Positions 10,263 to 20,384 of a stretch of 64,000 nucleotides of DNA are shown here, piece after piece. The stretch's first letter is position 1. Each line of letters begins with the position of its first letter. Source of the stretch: Ensifer adhaerens (GTDB lineage Bacteria; Pseudomonadota; Alphaproteobacteria; Rhizobiales; Rhizobiaceae); the NCBI RefSeq assembly GCF_000697965.2, contig NZ_CP015880.1:2232001-2296000 (forward strand). Direction: 5' to 3'. The notes below the pieces were generated by a model. That model worked only from the letters and a program-made list of their open reading frames with translations, was not told the DNA's origin and did not search any database. Both the position numbers and the translations under genes were made by a program.

Positions 10263-11936
10263 CTAGCCGTTGCCGGAAAGCAAGCGAGCGGCAGCCGCCC
10301 TCGCCTCTTCGGTGATCGAGGCGCCGGCAAGCATGCGGGCGATTTCCTCGGTGCGCGCCTTGTCGTCCATGCGGGCGACACGGGTGGAAATCATCTCGGC
10401 CTTCTCGGTCGAAGGACCCTTGGAGATCAGAAGATGCGTTGCCGCACGGGCCGCGACCTGCGGCGCGTGGGTGACGGAGAGCACCTGCACCGTTGCCGAG
10501 AGCCGCTTCAGCCGCTGGCCGATAGCATCGGCCACCGCACCGCCGACACCGGTGTCGATTTCATCAAAGACGAGCGTCGGCGCCGAGCCGCGATCGGCAA
10601 GCGCCACCTTCAGCGCCAGCAGGAAGCGCGAAAGTTCGCCGCCGGAAGCCACCTTCATGATCGGGCCCGGCCGCGTGCCGGGGTTGGTCTGGACGTGGAA
10701 CTCGACGAGGTCGATACCGTCGACCGTCGGCAGCGACGGATCGCTTTGCACCTCGACCATGAAGCGTGCCCGCTCGAGCTTCAACGCCGGCAGTTCGGCC
10801 ATGACAGCGTCGGAAAGCGCGGTCGCGGTATGGCGACGCTTTTCGGAGAGCGAGCGCGCCGAAGCGTCGAACGCCACCCGCGCCACGCCGACTTGTGCAT
10901 CGAGCTGCTTCAACTTTTCCTCGCCGGCATCGAGATCGGCGAGATCGGAAATCATGCGAACGGCGAGTGCCGGCAGTTCCGTGACCGGAACCGAATATTT
11001 GCGGCTGGCGGCGCGCAGCGCGAACAGCCGCTCCTCCACCCGCTCCAGTTCCTTCGGATCGAACTCCGTGTTGCGCAACGCCCGCTCGACCGACATCTGC
11101 GCGTCCGAAAGCTGGTTGAGCGCACCGTCGAGCAACTCGACCGTTTCTTCGAGCAGGCCCGGCGCCTCCTGGCTCTTGCGCTCGAGACGGCGCACGAGTG
11201 AGGCGATCAGCGGAACCGGCGAAGCGTTGCCGTTCAGGAACTCCGAGGCCTCGTTGATGTCGCCGGCGATGCGCTCGGCCTTCATCATCCGCGCCCGGTT
11301 CTCGGCAAGCTCGTCCTCTTCGCCGTCGCGGGGGCTGAGCTTCTCCAGTTCTTCGACCGAAGACCGAAGGTAGTCCGCCTCGCGCGCGGCCGCCTCGACC
11401 CGCTCGCGGTGCTTCTTCAGGCCGCGCTCGGCATCCTTCCAGGCGCGATAGAGTTCGCTCACATGCGCCGCTTCTTCGGCGGTGCCACCGAAGGCGTCGA
11501 GAAGCGTGCGGTGCGCGTCGATATCGACGAGCGCGCGGTCGTCGTGCTGTCCGTGAATTTCGACCAGCATCTGGCCAAGCTGGCGCATCAGCTGGACGCT
11601 GATCGGCTGGTCGTTGACATAGGCCTTGGTGCGGCCGTCGGCCGACTGCACGCGACGAAAGATCAGGTCGCCGTCGTCGTCGATGCCGTTTTCCCTGAGC
11701 ATCAGCCGCGCCGAATGCCCCATCGGCACGTCGAAGACCGCCGTCACCTGCCCCTTGTCGGAACCGTGGCGAACGAGCGAGCCATCGCCGCGCCCGCCAA
11801 GGGCGAGCGACAGGCTGTCGAGAAGGATGGACTTGCCGGCCCCGGTTTCACCGGTCAGCACCGAGAGCCCGGCGTCGAAATTGAGATCGAGCCGTTCAAT
11901 CAGGACGATATCGCGGATCGAAAGCTGGGCAAGCAT
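10263..11936 (-). CDS. recN: DNA repair protein RecN
   Basis: RecN is an SMC-like ATPase that acts early in double-strand-break repair. The 557-residue protein is of full length: an N-terminal ATPase half with Walker A GETGAGKS (residues 29-36), two coiled-coil arms with a central turn, and a C-terminal half with GGELSRFLLALK and Walker B VFDEIDTGVGG. The start MLAQLSIRDIVL is the family standard. It lies 37 bases downstream of bamD, as in other rhizobia. I saw no clear LexA site near the gene, so damage control, if any, would have to come from an upstream promoter. Confidence 0.96.
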   Translation of the reverse strand: MLAQLSIRDIVLIERLDLNFDAGLSVLTGETGAGKSILLDSLSLALGGRGDGSLVRHGSDKGQVTAVFDVPMGHSARLMLRENGIDDDGDLIFRRVQSADGRTKAYVNDQPISVQLMRQLGQMLVEIHGQHDDRALVDIDAHRTLLDAFGGTAEEAAHVSELYRAWKDAERGLKKHRERVEAAAREADYLRSSVEELEKLSPRDGEEDELAENRARMMKAERIAGDINEASEFLNGNASPVPLIASLVRRLERKSQEAPGLLEETVELLDGALNQLSDAQMSVERALRNTEFDPKELERVEERLFALRAASRKYSVPVTELPALAVRMISDLADLDAGEEKLKQLDAQVGVARVAFDASARSLSEKRRHTATALSDAVMAELPALKLERARFMVEVQSDPSLPTVDGIDLVEFHVQTNPGTRPGPIMKVASGGELSRFLLALKVALADRGSAPTLVFDEIDTGVGGAVADAIGQRLKRLSATVQVLSVTHAPQVAARAATHLLISKGPSTEKAEMISTRVARMDDKARTEEIARMLAGASITEEARAAAARLLSGNG

Positions 11937-11973
11937 CCGGGGTTATATCTTCCTTGAAGGGCGCCGATAGATA

Positions 11974-12840
11974 TCAGGCGCCGACGAGTTTCTTGGCGGC
12001 GCGCGAAATCCAGGAGTTGCCGCTTTCACGCGGCTCAAGGCCACCCGACTGCAGCAGCTTGAAGCTATCGTTGTACCACTGGCTGTCCGGGTAGTTGTGA
12101 CCGAGAACGGCGGCAGCGGTTTGCGCCTCCTGGGTCACGCCCATCGCGAAATAGGCTTCCGTCAGGCGCGCCAGCGCTTCTTCAACCTGGTTGGTGTTCG
12201 GATACTGCTCGACGACGACGCGGAAACGCGACACGGCGGCAAGGTATTCCTTACGCTCGAGATAGTAGCGGCCGACCTGCATCTCCTTGCCGGCCAGCTG
12301 GTCGCGGGCAAAGCGGATCTTCGACTTGGCGTCGTCGACATATTCGGAGTCCGGGTAGCGGTCTACGACCGCCTGCATGGCTTCGATCGCCTTGAAGGCC
12401 GGCTTCTGGTCCTGCGTCACCGCCGGGATCTGCTTGGTATAGGCGAGACCCTGGATGTACTGCGCATAGGCCGCGTCTTCCGACTGCGGATAAAGATTGA
12501 GGTAGCGGCCGGTGGCGTTGATCGCCTCCTGGTACTGACCGTTACGGTAAGAAACAAAGGCGTTCATGACCAGCGCCTTGCGGGCATATTCCGAGAACGG
12601 ATGCTGGCGGTCGAGCGCTTCGAACTTGCGCGCCGCCTCCGTCGTCTTGCCGGCATTGAGGTTGGCGAGGCCCTGATTGTAGAGCACTTCCGGCGGATCG
12701 GTTTCGGCCGTCAGCTTGGTGATGTCGATATCGGGATCGTTCTGGCAGGCGGTAATCAGGGCGCTGCCGGCAACGGCCGCGACAATGACGGCGGCGACGC
12801 GCGCTGACTTTTTCAAATCCACAGAAACTGCAAGAACCAT
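11974..12840 (-). CDS. bamD: Outer-membrane assembly lipoprotein BamD
   Basis: BamD (ComL/YfiO) is the essential lipoprotein partner of BamA in inserting beta-barrel proteins into the outer membrane. The 288-residue product has a signal peptide and the lipobox ITAC with the lipidated Cys at residue 32. Tetratricopeptide repeats follow, starting [26 protein letters not shown]. The chosen start ([11 protein letters not shown]) follows AACGGGAATATCCG. A longer frame exists 15 codons upstream but would spoil the signal sequence. It lies between lpxC and recN, linking outer-membrane biogenesis to the division cluster. Confidence 0.94.
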   Translation of the reverse strand: MVLAVSVDLKKSARVAAVIVAAVAGSALITACQNDPDIDITKLTAETDPPEVLYNQGLANLNAGKTTEAARKFEALDRQHPFSEYARKALVMNAFVSYRNGQYQEAINATGRYLNLYPQSEDAAYAQYIQGLAYTKQIPAVTQDQKPAFKAIEAMQAVVDRYPDSEYVDDAKSKIRFARDQLAGKEMQVGRYYLERKEYLAAVSRFRVVVEQYPNTNQVEEALARLTEAYFAMGVTQEAQTAAAVLGHNYPDSQWYNDSFKLLQSGGLEPRESGNSWISRAAKKLVGA

Positions 12841-12963
12841 CGGATATTCCCGTTCCATTCTGCGGGCATGGACCCCGCCAGACATGCGCTTTTAGAGCAA
12901 GTTACCTTGAGACCGCAACGTCATGATCGGTGATTCATGCAAATTTGTGGCAGCTCTATCATG

Positions 12964-12986
12964 AAAATGCCGGCCTTTCGGCCGGC
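12964..12986 (-). terminator. Terminator downstream of lpxC
   Basis: The stem GCCGGCC (12969-12975 with 12980-12986) has a four-base loop and, reading the minus strand, is followed by ATTTTC. It lies 27 bases after the lpxC stop, so bamD-recN probably have their own promoter just downstream. Confidence 0.65.
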
Positions 12987-13013
12987 GACTGGAGGAGATG
13001 ATGACTTTTCTTG

Positions 13014-13967
13014 TTATGCGGACCAGGGCGCGAAGCCCGGAGCTGCCACTGCAACCATATCGCGCGCGCGGGTACGCTGGCGCGGGGTTGCCGTTTCGAC
13101 GACTTCGTAGGCCGTCGGGTCGCTGAGAAGTGCCTTCAGCGCGTTGGCGTTCATCTTGTGGCCGCCGCGGTACGAGCGGTAGCAGCCGATGAACGGCGCG
13201 CCGGCGAGCGAGAGGTCGCCAACCGCATCGAGCGTCTTGTGGCGCACGAATTCGTCGGTGTAGCGCAGGCCCTCGACGTTGATCACCGTGTTGTCGTCGG
13301 AAATGACGACGGAGTTTTCGAGCGAGGAGCCGAGCGCAAAACCAGCAGCCCAGAGGCGTTCGACATCGCGCATGAAGCCGAAGGTGCGGGCACGCGACAG
13401 CTCGCGCTTGAAGACCGAAGGCGTCATGTCGCCCTTCCAGGCCTGGCGGCCGATCAGCGGGCAATCGAAATCGATCTCGACCTCGAAGCGCATGCCGTCA
13501 TAGGGCGTGAACTCCGACCAGGAGGCACCCGATTCGATGCGCACCGGCTTGACGATGCGGATGTAGCGACGCTTGACCGCAAGGGCGCGAACGCCCACCT
13601 GCTCGATCGCGTCGATGAAGGGTTCGGAGCTGCCGTCCATGATCGGCATTTCGGCGCCGTGCACTTCGACCGTGAGGTTGTCGAGGCCGAGCGCGTAGAT
13701 CGCCGCCATCACATGCTCGATCGTGGCGATCGAAGTCGCCGGCGACATGCCGAGAACGGTGCAGAGATCGGTGTTGCCGACCTGCGAGGAAACCGCCTTG
13801 TATTCGCTGACCCGGCCGTTGGAGAGAACGCGCTGGAAAACGATGCCCGCATCGGCTTCGGCCGGATGGAAGGTGATCGACACTTCCGCACCGGAATGAA
13901 CGCCAATTCCCTTGAGCGTTACCGGGCTTGCAATCGTCGTCTGAAACCCGAGCAATTCGATTCCCAT
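13014..13967 (-). CDS. lpxC: UDP-3-O-acyl-N-acetylglucosamine deacetylase
   Basis: LpxC is the zinc amidase that commits UDP-acyl-GlcNAc to lipid A synthesis. The 317-residue protein has both sandwich domains. It shows the GVHSG motif near residue 22, TIEHVMAA with a zinc His, MDGSSEPFIDAI, and the late cluster DEFVRHKTLDAVGDLSLAG with the remaining zinc His and Asp. The start MGIELLGFQTTI is conserved in alphaproteobacteria; an 18-codon upstream extension is not supported. It follows ftsZ on the same strand after a strong terminator, so it most likely uses the 334-base gap for its own promoter. Confidence 0.96.
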   Translation of the reverse strand: MGIELLGFQTTIASPVTLKGIGVHSGAEVSITFHPAEADAGIVFQRVLSNGRVSEYKAVSSQVGNTDLCTVLGMSPATSIATIEHVMAAIYALGLDNLTVEVHGAEMPIMDGSSEPFIDAIEQVGVRALAVKRRYIRIVKPVRIESGASWSEFTPYDGMRFEVEIDFDCPLIGRQAWKGDMTPSVFKRELSRARTFGFMRDVERLWAAGFALGSSLENSVVISDDNTVINVEGLRYTDEFVRHKTLDAVGDLSLAGAPFIGCYRSYRGGHKMNANALKALLSDPTAYEVVETATPRQRTRARDMVAVAAPGFAPWSA

Positions 13968-14301
13968 TCTCGTCACTTTCAATACCTGTGGCCAATGGCC
14001 AAAACCTGCTGGTGGACGCAACGATCTTCAGGGCACAAGAAAGATGCCCGAGAGTCCCGGCTCAACGACCGGTCCTCTGCGTTTCGAACAGACAGCGCTT
14101 GATCGAATCGCATGCGTCCCCAATTCCGAGTCTGAAAATAGGAGTTTGGAGGCACCATTCCAAATCACTGTTCGTTTCGCTTTGTTACGCATTTGCGACG
14201 GTCCGTAACATCGAATCAAACACCTGAAATAATGAACAAAATGCAAAAATGCCCGGGCAGTTGCCCGGGCATTCGGCAAGGTGAAGGAACGAGCCTTCCA
14301 A
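13968..14301. other. Gap of 334 bases between ftsZ and lpxC
   Basis: No gene is supported here. It contains the ftsZ terminator at its ftsZ side and must hold the lpxC promoter and leader. I could not pick a convincing -35/-10 pair; the most AT-rich part is 14150-14245. Confidence 0.5.
14240..14273 (-). terminator. Rho-independent terminator after ftsZ
   Basis: Perfect 12-bp stem: AATGCCCGGGCA (14248-14259) with TGCCCGGGCATT (14262-14273) and a two-base loop. On the minus strand it runs into TTTTTGCATTTTG. It lies 29 bases beyond the ftsZ stop. Confidence 0.85.
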
Positions 14302-16089
14302 TCAGTTCGATTGACGGCGCAGGAACGCCGGGATTTCGAGCTGATCATCTTCTTGCGGGCGCGCCTGCGGCGAAGCGCGACCGTGATCGTCAAGCTGGCC
14401 GCGGCGCGGCGCATAGAGGCTCGCTTCCGGCGAGAGCGGCCGGCGCTGCTGGGAAGCAGCGGTCGGGGCGGAAGCCGTCATGTCGGCGGCTGCCGGGGTC
14501 TGTTCGCGGTCACGCAGGCCGAGCGAGCTGGTGATGCGGTTGAGCAGACCCATCGGGCCGCGCTCTTCCTGCATCGGGGCAGCCGGCTGTGCGCGGCGGT
14601 CCATCTCTGCCTTTACGACCGGCGGAAAGTCTTCGACCTTCGGCATGCGAACCTGTTCCGGCTGCTGGCGCATGACCGGAGCGACGGGCTCCTGGCGCAT
14701 GATCGGCTGCGGCTGGGGCTGAACCGGCTGCATCTGCGGCTGCGGCTGGCGCATGACCGGAGCGGCCTCTACCGGTGCAGCACCGGCGAAAAGCTTGCTC
14801 TGGGGACGAAAGTTGTCGTCGTGCATCGGCTGCTGAACCGGGGCCTGGGCCTGCACCTGGGCAGCCCGGGTCGCGATGTCGAGCTCGCGCTCCATTTCGG
14901 CTTCGCGGATGGCGGCTGCGATCTGGTCGGCGGTTGCCTGCTGCTGCATCGGCTGCTGAACCGGCTGTGCGACCGGCTGCTGCATCACCGGCTGGTGAAC
15001 CGGGGCCGGCTGGTGCTGGGCAACCGGCTGCGGCTGCTGGGCCGGAACGGCGGCGGACGGGCGGACGACCGGCTTTGCTGCTACCGGACGAAAGTCGGCG
15101 GAACGACCCGCCACCTCCGCGGCCGTGCGGTCGATGCCGGTGGCAACGACCGAGACGCGGATGAGGCCTTCGAGGTCTTCGTCGAACGTCGCGCCGAGGA
15201 TGATGTTGGCATCCGGGTCGACTTCTTCGCGAATACGGGTAGCCGCTTCGTCGAGTTCGAACAGGGTGAGGTCGCGGCCGCCGGTGATCGAGATCAGGAG
15301 GCCTTGGGCGCCCTTCATCGAGGTTTCGTCGAGCAGCGGGTTGGCGATCGCGGCTTCGGCGGCGGCCAGTGCGCGGCCTTCGCCCGAAGCTTCGCCGGTG
15401 CCCATCATGGCGCGGCCCATTTCGCGCATCACCGAGCGGACGTCGGCGAAGTCGAGGTTGATGAGGCCTTCCTTGACCATGAGGTCGGTGATGCAGGCAA
15501 CGCCCGAATAGAGAACCTGGTCGGCCATAGCAAACGCGTCCGCAAAGGTCGTGCGGTCGTTGGCGATGCGGAAGAGGTTCTGGTTCGGGATGACGATCAG
15601 GGTGTCGACCGACTTCTGCAGTTCGGCGATGCCCTGGTCGGCGAGCCGCATGCGGCGCGCGCCTTCGAAATGGAACGGCTTGGTGACGACGCCGACCGTC
15701 AGGATGCCCTTGTTGCGGGCGGCCTGCGCGACGATCGGGGCTGCACCGGTGCCGGTGCCGCCACCCATGCCGGCGGTGACGAAGCACATGTGGGTGCCGT
15801 TGAGGTGATCGATGATCTCATCGATGCACTCTTCGGCGGCCGCACGGCCGACTTCCGGCTGCGAACCGGCGCCGAGACCTTCGGTGACGGCAACGCCCAT
15901 CTGGATGATGCGCTCGGCCTTGGTCATGGTCAGTGCCTGGGCATCCGTGTTGGCGACGACGAAATCGACGCCCTGGAGGCCTGCGGTGATCATGTTGTTG
16001 ACAGCATTGCCGCCGCCGCCACCTACACCAAAGACGGTGATGCGGGGCTTCAGCTCCGTGATATCCGGCTTCTGCAAGTTGATAGTCAT
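14302..16089 (-). CDS. ftsZ: Cell division GTPase FtsZ, long rhizobial form
   Basis: FtsZ polymerises with GTP at midcell and recruits the divisome. The first 330 residues are the tubulin-like core, with [11 protein letters not shown] at about 21-31 and the GTP loop [12 protein letters not shown] at about 107-118. A proline- and glutamine-rich linker of about 200 residues follows, dense in QPQ, QQP and MRQ repeats. The conserved C-terminal peptide [10 protein letters not shown] binds FtsA. The total of 595 residues matches the long FtsZ1 of Sinorhizobium and is much longer than the 380-residue E. coli form. The start at [10 protein letters not shown] is conserved. It is last in ddlB-ftsQ-ftsA-ftsZ, with 105 bases after ftsA, and ends at a strong terminator. 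Confidence 0.98.
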   Translation of the reverse strand: MTINLQKPDITELKPRITVFGVGGGGGNAVNNMITAGLQGVDFVVANTDAQALTMTKAERIIQMGVAVTEGLGAGSQPEVGRAAAEECIDEIIDHLNGTHMCFVTAGMGGGTGTGAAPIVAQAARNKGILTVGVVTKPFHFEGARRMRLADQGIAELQKSVDTLIVIPNQNLFRIANDRTTFADAFAMADQVLYSGVACITDLMVKEGLINLDFADVRSVMREMGRAMMGTGEASGEGRALAAAEAAIANPLLDETSMKGAQGLLISITGGRDLTLFELDEAATRIREEVDPDANIILGATFDEDLEGLIRVSVVATGIDRTAAEVAGRSADFRPVAAKPVVRPSAAVPAQQPQPVAQHQPAPVHQPVMQQPVAQPVQQPMQQQATADQIAAAIREAEMERELDIATRAAQVQAQAPVQQPMHDDNFRPQSKLFAGAAPVEAAPVMRQPQPQMQPVQPQPQPIMRQEPVAPVMRQQPEQVRMPKVEDFPPVVKAEMDRRAQPAAPMQEERGPMGLLNRITSSLGLRDREQTPAAADMTASAPTAASQQRRPLSPEASLYAPRRGQLDDHGRASPQARPQEDDQLEIPAFLRRQSN

Positions 16090-16194
16090 AGTCCCGTTCC
16101 TTCTGGTTTCTGGCCGCCTTGCCGAGCCGGCCAAATCTTTCAAAGTCCTAGTTTGTCTTCACCCGGCCCCGTCCCTGTCGGAGCCGGCCGTCAC

Positions 16195-17526
16195 TCAAAA
16201 GCTCTCTTTCAGCCACTGGCCCATGCGGGCGATGCGGCCGTTGCCGGCGCCGAGCGCCGAGAACATGCCGCCGTGGGAGGCATGGGTCTCGAGGTCGGCG
16301 ACCTGCGGATAGATCATCAGGCCGACCGCCGTGGAGAAGGCCGGGCCCTTGGCAGCGGCCGGCAGCCCGGAAACTCCGAGCGGACGGCCAATGCGAACAT
16401 TGCGGGCGAGGATGCGGCGAGCCGCTTCCGGCAGGCCGGTCAGCTGGCTGGCGCCGCCCGTCAGAACGATTCGCTTGCCGACGATCGGGCTGAAGCCCGA
16501 GCGCTGGATGCGATCGCGGATGAGTTCCAGCGTCTCTTCGATGCGGGCGCGCACGATGCGCGACACAAGTGCGCGCGGCACATGCGTCGGCTGATCGCGG
16601 TCGTCCTCGCCGATCGGCGGAACCGATACGATGTCGCGTTCGTCGGCGCTGTTGGGCAGAGCCGACCCGTGCACGACCTTCAGCCGTTCGGCATCCTCGA
16701 TGCGGGTCGAAAGACCACGCGCCAGATCCGTCGTCACGTGATGGCCGCCGAGGCTGACAGCGTCAGCGTGAACCAGCTTGCCTTCGGCAAAGACCGAGAT
16801 CGTCGTCGTGCCGCCACCCATGTCGATCGCCGCACAGCCGAGCTCGACCTCGTCGTCGACGAGAGCGGCAAGACCGCTGGCATAGGGGGTCGCCACCATG
16901 CCCTCGACCGAAAGGTGGGCGCGGTTGACGCAGAGTTCGAGGTTCTTGAGCGCTGCCCGTTCGGCCGTCAGCACATGCATGTCGACGCCGAGAACGTCGC
17001 CGAACATGGCGAGCGGATCGCGGATGCCGCGCTCGCCGTCGAGCGAGAAGCCCGTCGGCAGCGAGTGCAGGATGGCGCGGTCGGAGCGCAGCGACTGCTG
17101 GCCGGCGGCGGAGAGAACCTTGCGCAGATCATTGGCGTCGACTTCCTGGCCGCCGAGATCGATCGTCGCCGTATAGACGTCGCTCTGCAGCCGGCCGGCC
17201 GAAACGTTGACAATCAGGCTGTCTATGGTGAGGCCGGCCATGCGCTCGGCCGCATCCACGGCGAGCCGTACGACGCTCTCGACCGCATCGAGGTCGGCGA
17301 CGACGCCGTTCTTGACGCCGCGGGACTTCTGGTGGCCGATGCCGATGATTTCGACGCTATGCGTACGGTTGGGCAGGATCTGGCTTTCGGCGCGCGGCGT
17401 CAGCCGGCCGATCATGCAGACCACCTTGGTCGAACCGATATCCAGCACCGAGACGACATGAGACCGCTTCGAGGAAAGCGGCTTCAGGCGCGGCAGGCCA
17501 AAGCTGGAGGAACCGAATAGACTCAT
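16195..17526 (-). CDS. ftsA: Cell division protein FtsA
   Basis: FtsA is the actin-like ATPase that tethers FtsZ to the membrane and activates septal wall synthesis. The 443-residue product has the ATPase phosphate loop VLDIGSTKVVCMIG near residues 27-40, the second phosphate motif AAIDMGGGTTTISVF, and the adenosine motif VLTGGASQLTGL. The C-terminus GQWLKESF is a membrane-targeting helix. The ATG overlaps the ftsQ stop in an ATGA junction, indicating translational coupling. Confidence 0.97.
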   Translation of the reverse strand: MSLFGSSSFGLPRLKPLSSKRSHVVSVLDIGSTKVVCMIGRLTPRAESQILPNRTHSVEIIGIGHQKSRGVKNGVVADLDAVESVVRLAVDAAERMAGLTIDSLIVNVSAGRLQSDVYTATIDLGGQEVDANDLRKVLSAAGQQSLRSDRAILHSLPTGFSLDGERGIRDPLAMFGDVLGVDMHVLTAERAALKNLELCVNRAHLSVEGMVATPYASGLAALVDDEVELGCAAIDMGGGTTTISVFAEGKLVHADAVSLGGHHVTTDLARGLSTRIEDAERLKVVHGSALPNSADERDIVSVPPIGEDDRDQPTHVPRALVSRIVRARIEETLELIRDRIQRSGFSPIVGKRIVLTGGASQLTGLPEAARRILARNVRIGRPLGVSGLPAAAKGPAFSTAVGLMIYPQVADLETHASHGGMFSALGAGNGRIARMGQWLKESF

Positions 17527-18473
17527 ATGCGGCCTTCTTTCTTCTTTTCGGTCTCCTGCGCCTTCAGCATCTTGTCCCTCGCCTTCAAGGCAACTTCGCG
17601 CCGGGTCACTGCGTCCGGCGTCAACTGAACTGTTGTTCTGTCTTCGAGCCTCAGATCCACGGCAGCGATATCGCGATCGAGGAGCTGGTGCTGGCTTTCC
17701 ATGTCGGAGAGCACCTTCATCGCCCGGGCGACGTCGTGCTCCGGCAGCTTGACGACGATGCTGTTGTCGAGGCGCAGGTCCCAGCGGCGGCCGGCCACGC
17801 GCACGAAGGCCTTCACGCGCGAGCGGATCTCCGGCCAGCGGGAAAACTCGTCGTAGAAATCGGCAGCCGCCGTTTCGGCGTCACGGCCGACGAAGAGCGG
17901 CAGAGCGGCAAACTTGTTGTCGCGCAAGGGCGCGATCACGCTGCCGCTGCGCTCGATCAGCGAAAGATCCGAACCGTGCTGCCAGATGCCGAAGGCCTTG
18001 CGCTCGGTGAGGCTAACCTCGATCGTGCCGGGATAGATCTTGCGAACGGTGACGCCCTGCACCCAGGGCATTTCCGCAATCAGCTTGCGTGCCTCGGCGA
18101 TATCGAGCGCCACCAGCGACGTCGTGCCGTCGAGGCCGAGCTGCTGGAGAATGTCGATTTCCGAGGTCTGGTCGTTGCCGGAAACCTTGACGTCTTCGAT
18201 CGCGAAGCCTGCGGCCGTGGTCGAGGCCTGCGCGAAATTCTGCGTATGGCCGCCGAGCGACATGCCGTAAAAGCCGGTGGCGGCGAAAAAGGCGATCGCC
18301 GACAGCGTGCCGGTATAGGCGGGAAAGCGGATGCGGCCAGCGCCGAGGCTGACGAAGAAGCGCACGACGCGACGAAGCGGACGCGGCAGTACGCGCGCGC
18401 CATCCACATCGACGGCGGCGGCGCCATCGAGGTGACGAACCCTCTTGCCCCTTTTGCCCCTCAACGCAAACAC
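17523..18473 (-). CDS. ftsQ: Cell division protein FtsQ
   Basis: FtsQ is a bitopic inner-membrane protein that bridges FtsA/FtsZ and the periplasmic FtsB-FtsL-FtsI-FtsW complex. The product has a basic cytoplasmic N-terminus, one membrane helix (about residues 54-72), and a POTRA domain starting at [24 protein letters not shown]. An FtsQ beta domain follows with [22 protein letters not shown] choose the GTG at 18473 (316 residues) because GGTGGAGGAC sits at proper distance. A TTG seven codons earlier is the only longer option. The start lies inside the last 13 bases of ddlB and the stop overlaps ftsA. Confidence 0.94.
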   Translation of the reverse strand: MFALRGKRGKRVRHLDGAAAVDVDGARVLPRPLRRVVRFFVSLGAGRIRFPAYTGTLSAIAFFAATGFYGMSLGGHTQNFAQASTTAAGFAIEDVKVSGNDQTSEIDILQQLGLDGTTSLVALDIAEARKLIAEMPWVQGVTVRKIYPGTIEVSLTERKAFGIWQHGSDLSLIERSGSVIAPLRDNKFAALPLFVGRDAETAAADFYDEFSRWPEIRSRVKAFVRVAGRRWDLRLDNSIVVKLPEHDVARAMKVLSDMESQHQLLDRDIAAVDLRLEDRTTVQLTPDAVTRREVALKARDKMLKAQETEKKKEGRI

Positions 18474-19387
18474 GACGCGTCCTCCACCATCCAACTCAAA
18501 AACTCACCGAAGCTGTAGCCGGCATGCGCGGCCATCTCGGGCACCAGGGAGGTCGGTGTCATGCCGGGCTGGGTGTTGATCTCCAGCCAGATCAGCTCGC
18601 CCTCGGCGGAGGAACTGTCATCGAAACGAAAGTCGGATCGGCTGACGCCCCGGCAACCGATTGCCTGATGCGCCTTCAGAGCGAGTGTTTGTATTTTTTG
18701 GTAAATATTTGGTGAAATCTGTGCCGGAATGACGTGACGCGAACCACCTTTTACATATTTGGAATCATAATCGTAGAAGGCATGGCCCTGCGGGATGATT
18801 TCGGTGACGCCGAGCGCCTTGTCGCCCATGACACCACAGGTCAGTTCTCGGCCGGCGACATAACGCTCGACCATGATTCGGTCGCCGTAACGCCATTCGC
18901 TCGATGTCACCACCTGCGGCGGATGCGACTGATCTTCCTTGACGATGACGACACCGAAGCTGGAGCCTTCGGAAACCGGCTTGACCACGTATGGCGGCTT
19001 CATCGGGTGCTTCGGACCAAAGGCATGGCGATCCATGACCTGCGCATCGGCAACTGGAATGCCCGAAGCAGCCGCAACGTGCTTGGCCTGCGCCTTGTCC
19101 ATGGCGAGCGCCGAGGCCAGTACGCCGGAATGGGTGTAGGGGATCTCAAGATATTCGAGGATGCCCTGGATCGTGCCGTCCTCGCCGAACGGTCCATGAA
19201 GGGCGTTGAAGGCAACGTCGGGTCGCAGCGCGGCCAGCGTCTCTGCGACATTGCGATCGACGTCGATCCGGGTGACGCGATAGCCGGCAGCCTCCAGGGC
19301 ATCCGCACAGGCAGCCCCGGACGACAGGCTAACCGGTCGCTCCGAAGAAAATCCGCCCATCAGGACAGCCACATGCTTGCCGTTCAT
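18461..19387 (-). CDS. ddlB: D-alanine--D-alanine ligase
   Basis: Ddl makes the D-Ala-D-Ala dipeptide that MurF adds to the wall precursor. The 308-residue ATP-grasp enzyme has [15 protein letters not shown] near the N-terminus and [29 protein letters not shown] and [19 protein letters not shown], which carry the Mg and ATP ligands. It heads the ftsQ-ftsA-ftsZ unit, and its last codons overlap the ftsQ start. The 310-base gap upstream should contain the promoter for this group. Confidence 0.97.
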   Translation of the reverse strand: MNGKHVAVLMGGFSSERPVSLSSGAACADALEAAGYRVTRIDVDRNVAETLAALRPDVAFNALHGPFGEDGTIQGILEYLEIPYTHSGVLASALAMDKAQAKHVAAASGIPVADAQVMDRHAFGPKHPMKPPYVVKPVSEGSSFGVVIVKEDQSHPPQVVTSSEWRYGDRIMVERYVAGRELTCGVMGDKALGVTEIIPQGHAFYDYDSKYVKGGSRHVIPAQISPNIYQKIQTLALKAHQAIGCRGVSRSDFRFDDSSSAEGELIWLEINTQPGMTPTSLVPEMAAHAGYSFGEFLSWMVEDASCLR

Positions 19388-19493
19388 TCAAACCCCCAGA
19401 CAATACGCCACTATCGCAAGGTTTCCTTGCGTCTGGCTGGCTCCCGCCCTCGCGAGTCAGCTGCGCCATTGGGGTCACTAGAACGTCATTAAG

Positions 19494-19520
19494 GTTAACG
19501 AACCGTTTACTTTCGTTAAC
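19494..19520. promoter_or_regulatory. GTTAAC inverted repeat with CtrA-like spacing, upstream of ddlB
   Basis: Arms GTTAACGAA (19494-19502) and TTCGTTAAC (19512-19520) are perfect complements around a 9-base spacer. Within it, TTAA (19495-19498) is followed after 7 bases by TTTA, one mismatch from the CtrA consensus TTAA-N7-TTAA known from alphaproteobacteria. It lies 107 bases upstream of ddlB-ftsQ-ftsA-ftsZ. The regulator is inferred. Confidence 0.4.
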
Positions 19521-19641
19521 CCCGGTCAGGAAATGAAACGCCGCCTGCAGGCGCAAGCGCATGTGGAACAAGGCATTTTAGCGAGAGATCAAAGGGTTGC
19601 GGAGTAATCTTGAATCTAATGCATAAACAGAAGAAAAAATG

Positions 19642-19670
19642 AAAAAACCCGCCGCAGCCAGGGCGGCGGG
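19642..19670 (-). terminator. Rho-independent terminator after aqpZ
   Basis: The stem CCCGCCGC (19648-19655) with GCGGCGGG (19663-19670) is followed on the minus strand by TTTTTT. It lies 28 bases past the aqpZ stop. Confidence 0.85.
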
Positions 19671-19697
19671 TCTATGCCTGACGGCATCCGAATTGGA

Positions 19698-20384
19698 TCA
19701 GTCGTCATCACCGACAATCTTCCAGACGATGCCGGCGATCGCCGCGCCGACGATCGGCGCCACCCAGAACAGCCACAATTGCGCGACCGCCCAATCGCCG
19801 ACGAAGAGCGCCTGCCCCGTCGAGCGGGCCGGATTGACCGACGTGTTCGTCACCGGGATCGAGACCAGATGGATCAGTGTCAGCGCCAGGCCGATGGCGA
19901 TCGGCGCAAAGCCCGCGGGCACTCGGCCATGGGTGGAGCCGAGAATGATGAACAGGAAGAAGGCGGTTAGCACCACCTCGGCAACCAGCGCCGCCGTCAG
20001 CGAGTAGCCGCCCGGCGAATGCGCGCCGTAACCGTTGGCAGCGAAGCCACCGAGCTGGAAATCCCCCTTGCCGCTGGCGATCAGATAGATAACCGCCGCC
20101 GCGGCGATGGCACCCAGCACCTGGGCGATGACATAGCCGACAAGTTTGTGCGCCGGGAACTTGCCGGCAACCAGCAACCCCACCGAGACGGCCGGATTGA
20201 AATGCCCGCCGGAAATGCCGCCGACCGCATAGGCCATGGTCAGCACCGTCAGGCCAAAAGCAAAGGAGACGCCGAGATAACCAATACCGACCTCAGGAAG
20301 GGCAGCCGCCAGCACGGCGCTGCCGCAACCGCCGAAAACGAGCCAGAATGTACCGAGAAATTCCGCAGAAAGCCTTTTGAACAT
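19698..20384 (-). CDS. aqpZ: Aquaporin Z
   Basis: The 228-residue channel has six membrane helices and the two NPA half-helices of aquaporins: GGHFNPAVS at about residue 60 and [10 protein letters not shown] at about 180. The pore-lining Arg after the second NPA is present (NPAR), as in water-selective members. It opens [27 protein letters not shown], close to E. coli AqpZ. It lets water move across the inner membrane in osmotic shifts. It stands between ddlB and an MFS gene, with its own terminator, and interrupts the dcw cluster without an obvious link to wall synthesis. Confidence 0.95.
   Translation of the reverse strand: MFKRLSAEFLGTFWLVFGGCGSAVLAAALPEVGIGYLGVSFAFGLTVLTMAYAVGGISGGHFNPAVSVGLLVAGKFPAHKLVGYVIAQVLGAIAAAAVIYLIASGKGDFQLGGFAANGYGAHSPGGYSLTAALVAEVVLTAFFLFIILGSTHGRVPAGFAPIAIGLALTLIHLVSIPVTNTSVNPARSTGQALFVGDWAVAQLWLFWVAPIVGAAIAGIVWKIVGDDD

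Larger units (their letters stand above)
19388..19697. other. Gap of 310 bases between ddlB and aqpZ
   Basis: It holds the aqpZ terminator at one end and, toward ddlB, an AT-rich patch with the inverted repeat listed at 19494-19520. No gene is supported. Confidence 0.6.

Noticed and set aside
14281..17520. Open frame of about 1,080 codons opposite ftsZ and ftsA
   Set aside because: Mirror frame of two certain genes, with repeated low-complexity blocks from the FtsZ linker and no ribosome site.
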